Origin: Pilatotrama ljubarskyi
Lineage: Eukaryota; Basidiomycota; Agaricomycetes; Polyporales; Polyporaceae
Assembly (NCBI GenBank): GCA_022385805.1
Contig: MU277670.1
Coordinates: 653,102-717,101, forward strand
Direction: 5' to 3'
Length of the DNA stretch: 64,000 nt
The notes under the pieces were generated by a model. It did not search any database, was not told the origin of the DNA, and was given only the letters and a program-made list of their open reading frames with translations. Of the stretch, positions 37,342 to 48,658 are shown in pieces; within the stretch, counting starts at the first letter, position 1, and each line of letters opens with the position of its first letter. The position numbers and the translations under genes were made by a program.

Positions 37342-40300
37342 CTATGAGTCCGATTCTGTGGTGGATCTAGTAGTGCGTACAGGAGGTGGAGGCGCCGGTC
37401 GACGTGCGCTGCTGGGCTGAGCGGGCGTAATAGGGGCTTGTAACGCGTGATATAGCTCCTCTTCGGACGAGGAGGGCGACGACGAAAGCGATGATTCACT
37501 GGAAGAGTCGAAGGGGTTTCCGCTTGCCCCGCGAGCCGCCTTTTTCGAGCTTAGCGGTATGACAATGCCATTGGGATGTTCTAAGCAGACGTTCAGCTTC
37601 CTATCACACTCACATCATGGAACATCGCTACAAGAAAGCACGTACCAAGATCGTTCCACCAAGCAGAGTCATCAGAGCTAGGAGGCGGCACTATCATCGG
37701 TCGGTTCATGAGTACGAGTAACAAGGCACATCGAAGGTAGAAATGAGCGCAACGCACGATTTGGCTCGTCAGACGCAAATGTGAGCCCGGCAAGCTTCTC
37801 ATCGAGCTTCTCTCCGGGAGCGGTGCTGGTCACGCTCTCCAACAGCAGCTTTGACAGCGCAGCTCTCTTGACGTGGTCGATGATCCTAACCTCTGCCCTG
37901 AAAATCGCGAACACTGGGAGCCGATCAGTCCCATCCCAGACAGTGCCGGGTGTGACTTGCCTGGTCGATGGTCAGACGACTTGATCTCCGCACGCGAGTA
38001 CACTGCGAGATCAAGATTGTTGCCCTTAAATAATATACGATCTGTACAAAAGGAGTCCGTTAGCAGGCCGGACAGTTTGTGCAGGCCCTTCATACCTGTC
38101 CAAGCCGGTACACGCATCTTCTCACTGGTATCGTAGTTGTCCGTACCGAGGTCGTACTTGTATGTTGGTCGAAAGAGGAGTGGGCCTTCTTGATAGCCTT
38201 CGAATACCGCTCGCTCGTCCATCGCACGCCGGAGCTACTGTGTATTGAGCTACATGCTGGTGGAGGGTCCGAGCTGGTTCCGACGTACCTGATCGGCAGC
38301 GAGAAGAGCGTCAAAGTCGTCAAGGAGCGCGAGTGTCCTGACGCGTTCGTTGTCCAGGTCTATACGATAATTGGTATCCGCTAGCCAGACGATATTCCTA
38401 AGGAAGTACGTCAGTCCCTACCCACAAAGACATCTCGTATGTAGTGCTCACTGGTGACTATCGATTGTCTTTCCTTTCAAGAAGTGTAGGCCATTCACTA
38501 TGGTATGATAGTCGGCATTGCGTTCCGCCACATTCGTATGTCCGGCGGCGAAATGAGCGGTGAGGAAGCAAAAGCTTGTGTCGTGATAGTCGAGTCGTAT
38601 ACCGACGGCGCCCTTGTTTCCCGACATGCCGCGTAGGCCAGTCTGAAACACTTTAGCATGGCAGACATGATTCGTTCAAGACGGGAAGCGAACCTTGTGT
38701 GAAGCTGCCTCCACGTTCCGGATGACGGCGGTGAGCTCTGTCTTCACGAGGACTAAGAGTGCCGTCCCAACAAGCTAGAATTGTAGTCAACAACTTGTAG
38801 GCCCGGATATGATCATAGAGCATTTCTTCCTTGCCTGGTGGCTCCGCAACAGAATGTAAGTGCTCTTCTTGTTTGGTCGTCGGTCCAGGGTGTCAAGAAC
38901 CTTCGTTTCCCACATGCGTCTATGGAGCATGAGGACATTATCATGCGAACAGAACACGCAGAGTACGCACTTCTTCTCGGGGTCCGTTTGCACGATCTGC
39001 TGAGCTGTAAGGGGCACAATCTCTTGGAACCCTAGCGCGAACATGTCGGGCCTGTGCTGTGTAAGCAGGCATCTTAGAACGTTTCTCTGATCCCACTTAC
39101 TCAGGAGTATCTGTAGATCGGCGATAAGCTATGCGACATGTCTGGTTGTCGTAGAAATGTACGTACTTGGCCTGGGGAACAGCCACGGCAGTAGAGACTC
39201 TGAAGGCGGTGACTGAAGCTCAGTGTCATCAGCTGAACGTGCAGAAACCGCGATAGGAGCTACTCACCCGACCATTGAGGTTCCAGGTTCCCACAAATAT
39301 AGTGCATTGCTTCGTGGTTGAGTACTCAGATAGCCTTTGACACTCAGAAACGTGATCTCGGACGATACCGAATGTGAACGTACCTATTCTCTAGTTCTGC
39401 TCCGACGGAGTCGTGGATCGGATCAAAGATGGTGACTTGTCGCTGGGTACTCATATTGCCCTTGGGTAGAGTGAGTTCCCGTAGGCGCAGAAGATACGAG
39501 AGGACGAGACATACCACAAACATGTCAATAGCAGCCTGCTTGCCCTTATCCTGGAAGTTGTTGATGTATGCCCGTGACACGCTCTTCGTTGCGTCCGATA
39601 ACACCCCGGCCAGTGTGCGCTTTCCACTTCGAGTAAAGCTCGTGTTCAGAGCACCAGTTCCTGCATATATACGGGACAGCGCGTCGCCGTTCTCGGCCCA
39701 AAGTTCTCCGTGGTTGGACCAGAGCGAGCCAGAGTGCACCCATTCACGACGAATGTGCATGAGATACTGCTCAAGCGCTGTGCGCGATAGAATGTCTTGC
39801 ACGAAGTTTGTGCGGTCGAGGCTGAGTACCGCGTAGAGTCAAGCTCTCCGCCGCAGGATCAACAGGGCGAGCGACGCACCAATCCAGACAATTCGTCCGA
39901 AATATGCCTTTCTGCTCCGTGATGATCTCGTTTGTATTGGCATCCGCCATGGCGAATCCGAACCTGTCTAAGTTGTCGACGACATTCTCAAGGCGCCTGG
40001 CAACGTCGAGCAAGGTAAGTGGACGAAATGAAGGGTCAGCATCGCAGATATGACCTTATTTCTCTGAACACGCTCTCGTGGCCACCGATACGGACAGCGG
40101 CATGGAAGTCGAAGTTCGTCAGGCCAATGGAATCCCCAAGTACATGCTGCGCCGACTTCATGTGTCGGGTATATGCCGCTGTGAGCGCCGCCTCATTTTC
40201 CTTCGTCCCGAGCAGGTTGATTGCGTGAACAGCGCCGTACTCTTCCACCAACCCAGCGAAGTGTCGGTCGAACGCAGGTTGCGATGCTTGTGGCCGTGTA

Positions 40301-41556
40301 ATCTGGATCCTCTGGCCAAACGTCTGTAGGCCTTGCTGCTCCCAGAATACTACAGGAAGGGCACATGGCGATCAGGTTGCAGAAGCCCAAGAGTTGTGAT
40401 TAACGCGATGACGTCGAATGCGATTGAGAGACAACATACATGGAACGCTACCCCGTACTTGTACATAACCATAGCAATGTTGATCTGTGCTGAAGAGCGT
40501 CTCCGTCTGGTGCCAAAATCAGCCTCCACCAGTGCATGCGATGCTGCGCTATATAATACCTCGACGAAATTCGCACAGTTGCCGTCGTCGTCAACTCCTC
40601 GGGTGTTGAACCGTGTACCGGCACGTTTCCAGCCAAGTCTCGAGATGAGCGAAAGAGTCGCCACAGCAGGGGTGCCATTTGTGGGTGGCGCAGGTAATGC
40701 GAGGGTGCATATACCGACGTAGCCCTGAATCGCGAGTACCTATATACGTGTAAGAGCTTGGAAACGTCGTCAGAATCGTTCTTAGGTACTCACAATGAAC
40801 TGGCATTTGTCCAGGTCGGCACGCTCATGCGGATCGAGACGTTCCCGGAAGTCCAGAAGGCTTTTGACTATATACTCGTTCCACACGAAGCGGTCATCGT
40901 ATGTTGACGGATCCCATGGCTCGCTACGGGCAAGGCGGCGCTGTAGACGAGAAGAAATGTCCCACTGCGGATCGGACGCGTAGTAGAATGTGCCCGCGGA
41001 GATGAGCTTTCTGAGAGGCTGGCAAGGGTGTTCTGGGGCTGGGGTAGAGCTTCCACTGGCGTTGTACTCTCGCGCATACACGTCGCTCTGGTCTCCGAAT
41101 GCCGTGTTGGCTAGAGGATCTCCGTTTGAGGTGGGGTCATCCCAAAGAGACGAGGTCAGGCAGTAGAAACCGACGTCGTGGATCTGACAGACTGTCTCTG
41201 CGGTAGGGGATGACGGCCTTGTATTACCGAGCTCGGTTGCGGAGACGATGACGGCGAGGAAAATGTCTAAAGAGCGTTGCGCGGAGGGAATGAGGTGCAT
41301 GAACATCAAGAACGGCGAGAGCCATACCATTGGCGATCGAGATCAGCCCGAGGCAGCCCTTTACAATGCGTGAGGTCAGTCGCACTGCGCTTGTCAAGTC
41401 TACCTCGTCCTTGGGTAGGAATTCCACCACGGCCTGAGATGAAGAATCCTGCGCTGCGCGGAAAACCAGAGCCCTTGCTGGACAGCCGCGCCTTTCATCG
41501 TGGCTGCTGGTGACCAAATACAGAGTCCGAGGGTGTTCGCTCAGATACAGGAGCAT
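37342..41556 (-). CDS. Synaptojanin-like SAC / inositol-5-phosphatase
   Basis: INP51/52/53-type enzyme that hydrolyses PI(4,5)P2 during endocytosis. 1024 aa, 21 exons: 41556-41328, 41266-40794, 40739-40560, 40506-40440, 40349-40055, 39996-39880, 39821-39515, 39460-39384, 39334-39268, 39212-39167, 39110-39101, 39051-38971, 38919-38835, 38774-38694, 38642-38452, 38397-38289, 38234-38096, 38041-37961, 37913-37758, 37690-37646, 37580-37342. The SAC domain keeps the catalytic CX5RT (NCLDCLDRTNF, about 450-460). The 5-phosphatase has [42 protein letters not shown] and SSDHRPV. An NPF motif (967-969) and acidic/Pro-rich tail suit EH-domain binding. Two introns are GC-AG (38775-38834, 37914-37960) and one exon is 10 nt. 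Confidence 0.92.
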
Positions 41557-41957
41557 CTGGCAGTCACTTCGTGGTTCGTGTCTATGTCCTGGGGGAAGAT
41601 CGAACAAGTGAAGATGGAGAGACAGGCTCGAGTGACTATGATCCCGAAGAGAGGTCACACGCACAGAAAGAATCAGTACTCAAGGCTGAGAGCAGTTACA
41701 GAGCATTAGGAGGAGCAAAAGGCGCGTCGGGAGGGTTGGTCAGAAGAGTTCCGGTGCGTGCAAGTGCGTGAAGCACAGTCGTGCAGGAGAGAGAACGGAA
41801 ACGGGAGGCGTCCTGTTGTGGCTGTGTGTTCCTTCGCAGCCCTCACTTCGGTGTACGCTTGAACGACTCCCGCGCAGGGTACTGGTAGCGGTACGTGCAG
41901 ATGTCGGTAAGCTGAGATTACGCTACTGGGCCACCACATGTACACCATCTCTGAGTA
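41557..41957. other. Intergenic region
   Basis: 401 bp between SVP26 (stop side) and the synaptojanin start, both minus strand. No coding or repeat structure seen; it presumably carries the synaptojanin promoter. Confidence 0.4.
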
Positions 41958-43167
41958 TTACAAGTCCCGTCCCATCTCCCTTCCACTGGTCTGAGAGCTC
42001 GCTACTCTCCGCATTTCCAAGCGCCTCGCTCCAGAACCAACAACTCTCGGCGCGTCATCGCCGGTAGACCTTCGAGGCGGTGCGCTCAGCGAGAAGGTAG
42101 TGGGTTCCGATGGATTTGCTGGAGCAAATTGAGCGGGTGACCCTGGCCGATAGCTGTCGCTCGAGATGCGACGAGGAGAGAGCATGGGCGAGGGCAGATT
42201 ATTGATCGCCGGTACAGGCCCTATACCAGGGGACGGAGGGACGGTCCGAGGAGAACGAGGGGCAATGATGCCCTCTGAAGTATCTCGGCGACGCGTCCGC
42301 GGGCGGAGCCGAGGGAGCGAGTCGATTGGGAGTGCATCGTACATAGCCCTGAAGAGAGACGTCCGGGATTTCGTCAGAGCAGGTCGCATAGGTGCCGTTG
42401 GTGAAGTCGGCAGACTGCTGGTTCCTTCAGCCAGAAGTGAATATAGGTAGACAACATCGTCAGCATGGTCCAGACTCACCTGCAGCATTCAGGGGCAATG
42501 CATTGTCGTTGGCACTCAGACTGAGAAAGAGGAAGAGCGGGGCTAGCCATACGCATATTCCGAAGAAGGTCGCGATGTCGCCAAAGTTCGGTACCGGGTG
42601 GGGTAAAGGGGGGCCTCGGTAGGAGCGGTGCGCTCTATGGCGGGCCTCTTGTGTGATACGTGCGAAGTAGAAGAACCACATAAAGTGGTCGAGGACCACC
42701 AGGACGCACGAGCCGATGAAGCTTGGGGACGTCAGAGAGACGAACGGCCAGCTTGGCGTGAAGTTCTGCAGGTACACAATGTGGCAGAATATTGAAAAGA
42801 GTATATGCTTGAGAGGGAGTGAGTCGTAGAAGTATAAGAGGATGTGGACCAGGATGATGGCCTGCAGAGCAAGTGAGCCTCGACGCAGGATAGAGACCTG
42901 CTCCCGCCACTCACATATATGCCACGTTGCCCAATCGCCTTCGCTGTCCGCGAATGTTCTTCAATAAGCTCTGATATCCACAGAAGACCACTTGCTAGAG
43001 GAATGTTTCTACGGTTAGATGGTGTACGCATGTGACGTTGACGGTACTCGCCTAATGACAGAGTGACAAAGACAAATGCCGAGGCAGCTCCCAGATAACT
43101 GTGCTTCATGAGCGAGAGTCATGGACCTGAGCTAGCAGGCTCACCTCATCAAGTGTAATAGCGTCAT
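41958..43167 (-). CDS. SVP26: ER-to-Golgi cargo adaptor Svp26/TEX261
   Basis: Svp26 (Erv26) is a four-helix COPII cargo receptor that exports type II membrane proteins such as glycosyltransferases and alkaline phosphatase. 332 aa, exons 43167-43145, 43098-43052, 42994-42915, 42861-42480, 42424-41958. The conserved core (about residues 1-175) reads SGLLWISELIEEHSRTAKAI, HILLYFYDSLPLKHILFSIF, WPFVSLTSPSF, WFFYFARITQEARHRAHRSY and FFGICVWLAPLFLFLSLSAN. The second intron (42995-43051) begins with GC (GCGAGT); phase and homology leave no GT alternative. A long Ser/Pro/Arg-rich tail of about 155 residues follows, unlike the short tail of yeast or animal homologs. Confidence 0.9.
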
Positions 43168-43713
43168 GGTGGCAAGAGTTGTCAGGCCCGTCGACAAGCA
43201 CCCACGAGAGAACGTCCGCGTCGATCCTCTACAGATTTAATGCCCACCACGTAGAGAGAAAACTTAATGGCTACACGAAGAGTGCGGTCGTGTTGGAGAT
43301 GTGTAGGCGGAGGAAAGGTGATCGTGGCACACTCCTGAGAAACCGGTGCTGTATCGCTCTGACGGCGTCTTGTATTAAGCGCTCGATCTACGTACTACAC
43401 CGTCCGTTGTGCTTGCACTTCGCGACGTCTGCCTAGGGGAGACTATACTACACCGGAAGTCGGAACGATACAGGTAGAGGTATAGAGTGAAGACTTTGAG
43501 CATCTGCCACCTGTGCGAGTCGGTAATCTGGACCCCACGGCCGCTAGCGTTGAAGTTCTAGTGGCAGAGTAGTTAGGTACAATGCAATATCCTCCGCTGT
43601 GATCAAGAGAGTGTGCCGCCGGATTTATGCGATGCCCACTCCGAGATGCCAGTGGGCAGCTGACAGGAACGAGCATGCCGAACCTCCATGATGAATCCCT
43701 CCCGAATGACGCG
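43168..43713. other. Intergenic region
   Basis: 546 bp between the DUF6534-like gene and SVP26. No motif-bearing frame was found; it presumably includes the SVP26 promoter. Confidence 0.4.
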
Positions 43714-45529
43714 TCACGCCTCCGAGACCCCCCGCATCTCGGTGACATCCTCTCCCCAGGCCATTGTAGACGGCCCGATGCGCACCGCAGAGCTTAGGAC
43801 TGGCACAGCAGTTCCTGGTCGAGGGCTCCCAGCTTGGCGCATGAGGAGCTGTTCTGTGTTCAAGACGCCAAGGAAAGAGCAGGTGTAGACTGATCCCATC
43901 ACGGTGAGCTTACAAGCAAAATTGAGGTGCGTTGAGTACTCAACTTACGTTTGCTCAGAGGATAGTACAAGCCGACATATATGAAGGTTTGCGGTAGTAT
44001 GATAAACTGTAGACCTTGATGAAGGCAATTTGCGCGGGCGCAGAGTTGCGTCACATACAAACACGATGCTCAGAGTGACCCCGACTCTATATCGGCCGAC
44101 GGTCGCATCAGTGCGAGTCATAATGGAGAGTACTGGCACGTACGTCGTCAGAAAGCCCGTGTTTACGACGAACATGACCAGTGTCTTGATAAGGAGATCG
44201 AGGCTAGATACGATTCCACTTCAGCTACGCTTCGGAAGCCGCCTATGCAATGTTGCGTACCGTCTATGGCCTGTTCGGAACCGCCGCAGTAACAAAAACA
44301 TCATAGTGGTAATCAGGCCATCTACGAAGATTTGGCACGAGTAGGAGGTATAAAGGGTCCACTGGCGAAAATCTGTCAACCAAGCGAAGCGTTGGCAGAA
44401 CATCACGTACTTCGAGAACTCGCCCTTCTTTCCAGGACGTGAGGTGCACTCTGGAGCAGTTGCGTCAGTAGGTTCGACGATTCTTGAGTCGGGCGCCGCG
44501 TACTCGTGTGAAGTGAACGCTGCAATAAGATCAGTAGCGGACCAACTCCTTTTTGCTCTATATAGACTTACCTAGGCCTACGCCTATTATGTTTCAGCGT
44601 ATAGTCCATATGAATAGATAGAGCACCTGAACATATTGCTTGTGGTACATACCCAGAACTACCGCGGTCGATGCAATCTATTGTCACCGAATGAACACGT
44701 ATTTCGTCTCATATGAGAGAGACACGTACTATGATACAGGGTACGAGTGCCCTTCTGCCGCTGACTACGGGATGTCAGAGACAATTCATGACTGGGCTGA
44801 CACTAGTCGGGAAGGATTCGGACAAAGTGCTCACATTTCCATATCCTGTACGCATAGCCTCTGAAGTATGGCGGCGACTATAAGCAAGACCATCCAGGTC
44901 ATAGTGGGGTCATTGCCTTACACTCTAACCAACGCTCCATTGATCTCCTGTACACGAAAAGTCAACTCAAGGGATCTAACAAGTACTCGAGAGGTAGCCT
45001 CACTGAGATCAAGACCACAACCTAGTGGACAACACCGCTTCAGTAAGAACGCGTGATCACAAAGACTGTTTGATTTACGCCGAAAGCCCAGGGAGGTCGA
45101 AGCACACTCTCCGGATTCGAATGTTGCAATACGAGATACAGAGCAACCAGGTATGACACTAGTGCGATATGCAGTGTGTCAACGAACCTAGTAAGAGCAA
45201 GGTAGACGTCGTCAGCCGCGCAATAAGCATCGACTTGTGGACTCTCACCATAGCACAAGGACCTGGAGAGAACACGATCAGAGAAGTCCCCAACGTCGAG
45301 GGAGACTGCCATAACCCACGAAGTATATACATGGCGGCAGCGGCGGGCGCCCATACCGCCTCAAATAGGCAACTGCCTGGGCGGAGGTTATGCCATAGAG
45401 ACTAGGAAGCATGGGTATGTCTGCTGAATACGCGTAGTTCCGGAAGGGGACTCACACCAGTGCAATTCCAAATCCAACCAACTCGACCCCCAGTGTCGAG
45501 TCGAGACTCAAAACGCCGTCAGCAGACAT
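43714..45529 (-). CDS. DUF6534-like seven-helix membrane protein
   Basis: Basidiomycete membrane protein of unknown function, 302 aa in 17 exons: 45529-45456, 45401-45320, 45262-45249, 45187-45079, 45021-45004, 44947-44930, 44877-44835, 44764-44730, 44677-44653, 44583-44572, 44519-44504, 44450-44411, 44361-44261, 44203-44144, 44086-44059, 44006-43949, 43889-43714. Family features recalled: LDSTLGVELVGFGIALVLYG and ITSAQAVAYLRRY in helix 1, VLVLWFVDTLHIALVSY, GYAYRIWKFSG, WTLYTSYSCQIFVDGLITTM, VMFVVNTGFLTT, IYVGLYYPLSKLYT and FLGVLN. Many exons are 12-40 nt. All phases agree. The segment EINGAL-SPPYF between helices is the least certain; exon 7 also has an open hydrophobic frame shifted by one base, so decay cannot be excluded. 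Confidence 0.62.
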
Positions 45530-46683
45530 ACCCACCTGTCCACCGGTTAACACGCGTAAAGCTCGGGATGACCTCCCTCATTCGCAGCCGCGGCGTTGAT
45601 TCGAGGCAAACTGCGCATGTATGTGTGAGTGCGAGTGTAACACCGAGTGTAATGCCTTGGAGACATGCGCGTGAACGCTGCGCTAGGAGTACGATTGAGA
45701 CATACTGGGTCAAGAGTTGAGGGTGCGGGAGATCTCTTCCCTTCTCCGGACGCCAGATCCGCAGCGGCTGAGAAAGATACGCCAGATATCGGCCGGACTT
45801 GCTGGACCAGCGGCGCCTACAAAACTCGCGATCGTCGGCTTGCTGCAGGTTGAAGTAGAGGAGAGGACGACGGCAGCGTGGAGCAATGTGGTTGCACGAG
45901 TCAAAGACCTTTCGGTGGGTGCCCACTAGGAGGCGGGGGCCGTCGCTCGTGAGAAGAGACCAGGCAATAGAGTCCGAGGGTCACGCAGACAATTCAGAGG
46001 GAGGTGCGAAGGAATTCTCAGAAAGTATATCGTGACTGCTGGGTGCATTGGCTGGAACTCAGTCACGGTAGTGTCAGCGTAGACTCCGCTGTAATCCGCG
46101 CACGCGTATATATGGATCTCCAGGGCGCAGAGCGTAATCGCTATGGGTGCTGGACGGTGCCTTACTGCACCAGAAGGAAACATTCCCGAGCCTGCTGCCA
46201 TGCACGACACCGGGGATAGCGTCAGCACATAGGTATCGTATCGATATTTGAGTACTTACACGGGGACTGTGGCGTCCGAAGAAGCACAATGGGGCCTGAG
46301 TACTGAGTGCCCACATCTCCGAGTCCGACGAATTCTCTCCATACTCAGGGCTATGTACAGCTACACAACTGCGGGCGATTTCTGCAACAGGATGGAATCG
46401 CAAGGCGAGGACGACCATACGGAACGATGAAGAGCAGTTAAATCACCTAACTACTGGCCGGAAAGCGTCAAGGTATAGCATAGAGGAACATAGTGCGATA
46501 GGATGCGTGTATTTGAGACAACTTCCGGGAGGACGCTCTTAGCAATTTCAACCAGTGTATGTTGGCCGCATTCAAGGTACGGCTGCGCGCAACGGTATAT
46601 CAGCGAAGATCACATACCAGTCTGAGGACCGCACTCACAAGTTTGTCCGTGGCCGCTGGTATCTTGTTTCCCTGCCCCTGCGC
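45530..46683. other. 1.15-kb stretch, possible decayed or unsolved gene
   Basis: Minus-strand fragments carry splice-like signals (GTAAGT at 46260 downward, GTGCTGACGC branch-like) and frames of 100-114 codons (45926-46228, 46074-46418), but no chain with consistent phase or family signature could be built. It may be the promoter and a relic of a second membrane-protein gene. Confidence 0.35.
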
Positions 46684-47721
46684 TTATCTGCCCGAAAACT
46701 TCGGGTATTCATCAGGCAGCCCCACCCCGTGCCAACCCCGTTCTCTAGCTCTAGCTGCAGCCTCCCACAGCGAGATACCCCCGCGAGCGGCATCCGCCCA
46801 TTCCTGACACGGCTCGACGGCTCGCTGGGGTGACAAGAACACATGGATCCTATCGTCTCGCTGCTGCGCCCACCGGACCAGAGTGCAGAATGTCTCCTTC
46901 GGCGAGGTCGTGATCTTCCCTGGGTACCGCGCGATTTGATACCACGGATTCGTCAACCACTTCTCTTCCGCGACGGTGAGGACAATCATCTGCAGCTTGC
47001 TGTGTTCCGAGACGCCGGGTGGTAAGCGGAGGACGTCCAACTCGAAATTGTTCCCAAGGTCAAGGTAAGGCAGAGCAAGGTGAGTGAGATTAGGCAAGAG
47101 ATTGTGGGGGCAGAAGGCGGAGATCTTCATGTCGTGGATGCGGAGGTACGTGATGTTGTGCAGGAGCTGAGACCCGTCCTGAAGCCGCGCGCCGACGAGG
47201 AAGTGCCAGTCGTACCGGAAGGTATGGGTGACGAGCGTAATCGAGTGAAGACGGCGGAGGAAGGTGTCCTTCGAGGCCGATGGCAGATCACCGTTCTGCA
47301 AAGCCGTGCTCCGGCTCTGAGCCTGGATGGCTTGCAGCAATGTGCGCAAAGACGATGACATCAGCGCGAGATTCTCGAGGTTCGGACAGGCGCGAAAGAT
47401 CTCCTCCTCCGCGGACGGATGCGACACCCCGGAGCTCTCAGTCCAGAGGTTCCGCACCAGGTGGCCCCATCGTAGAGGGACCGATGGGCGAGCTCGATGG
47501 AACCGCCTATCCCCGGACGAGAGGGTTACCGAGAACGATGGCTTGGACCGGTGCACGACCGTCTCAAAGAGATACGGCAAGGCGATTTTGCGCGCCCACG
47601 AACACACGAGAGATATCGTGCGAGCGCCTTCATGGGAAGCACATGCGGTCGCCTCGAAGATCTGGATAATGATTTCTGGAGGAAGGTCCGGGAAGACGGC
47701 CGTTGTAGGTGGTAGATTCAT
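46684..47721 (-). CDS. F-box protein
   Basis: Intronless, 345 aa. An N-terminal F-box (about residues 10-50: FPDLPPEIIIQIFEATACAS, then SLVCSWARKIALPYLFETVV) is the Skp1-binding adaptor domain of SCF ubiquitin ligases. The rest has leucine-rich segments (NLENLALMSSSLRTLL, LPNLTHLALPYLDL), the layout typical of the expanded agaricomycete F-box families, where the substrate is usually unknown. The start Met is the first ATG, followed at once by the F-box. Confidence 0.85.
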   Translation of the reverse strand: MNLPPTTAVFPDLPPEIIIQIFEATACASHEGARTISLVCSWARKIALPYLFETVVHRSKPSFSVTLSSGDRRFHRARPSVPLRWGHLVRNLWTESSGVSHPSAEEEIFRACPNLENLALMSSSLRTLLQAIQAQSRSTALQNGDLPSASKDTFLRRLHSITLVTHTFRYDWHFLVGARLQDGSQLLHNITYLRIHDMKISAFCPHNLLPNLTHLALPYLDLGNNFELDVLRLPPGVSEHSKLQMIVLTVAEEKWLTNPWYQIARYPGKITTSPKETFCTLVRWAQQRDDRIHVFLSPQRAVEPCQEWADAARGGISLWEAAARARERGWHGVGLPDEYPKFSGR

Positions 47722-48658
47722 GAGAACCGAATAGACAGTCGGTGTTGTATGTAGATATGCAGGCGACTGTAGGAGACAGTGGATGTCCTAGCAAAAGAAG
47801 GATTGCCGCAGTAGCTTCTGAAAGGCAGCGTCGAATCTTGAGTGTCGTGCTGAGAATGAGATACAGTATCACGTAGCGCCTTGCGAATCCCTTTTCACCA
47901 CAAGCGCACTCGGGGCAATGCTGAGCATATCGCGCAGGTAGTGTGATGTCTGCAAGAGTCTTCGGGAGAGGAGCGCACGATCTTATAGCGTATGCCAGAG
48001 CTAGCAGAACATGTCCGAGTCAAACGACTGCTCAAGCTCAAGACTCACCGCAACCGGCTCCCTCATATATTGCCCTGACCGAACTCTACCCCGCTCGGAG
48101 TTTCCACCGCACGCTGAGCATCGACCGTTCGCGGTTGCCCGAAAAATGGACTGCCATGGCTACGGCTGCGTCTCCGCGGTCCGCTGTCAGCGTCATGGGT
48201 TGTCCCGACCAAGCGACTTCCGATGCAATTGATGTAGTCGATGGGGCGACAAGACGTCCTCTGGCCGCACTAGCCGCAACGAGCGAGCTCCAGCTCTGAT
48301 AGAGATACAAGAGACCCGGTCTCGGATTTGGTGCAGAGTTTCCTCGAGAAAGCGACGTCCACAGTGCTGGAAGTACGACGACGAGACCGGCGCCTATCAA
48401 TCCCGCCCTGGACCGATTCGGCAACATCCCGACGCATCAGTAGGCGCCCATCATCAGCTAGATCATGGTCTGGGCCGAGGTGCTGGTGCCACATCTACGC
48501 CTATCTACGCGCAGTGCAGTCCGGCCGAAACTCATCATCTCTGCTGTTTACAAGTTGCTGCAGTTGCTGTGCGGCTGCCATCCCATCTCTTTCCTCGTAT
48601 CTTCCTCCGGGCTTGAAGCTTAGGCCAGCATTCCTTTGACCTCCTACCTTTAAGCGCC
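47722..48658. other. Intergenic region between F-box and dehydrogenase genes
   Basis: 937 bp that must hold two divergent promoters. Overlapping frames (47943-48299 plus; 48086-48427 minus) are mirror shadows of each other and lack motifs. No TATA box is obvious near either start. Confidence 0.4.

Noticed and set aside
44264..44449. Single continuous exon 44519-44261 in the DUF6534-like gene
   Set aside because: Open in frame, but it inserts a long polar stretch between helices; two introns with consensus sites give a better family match.
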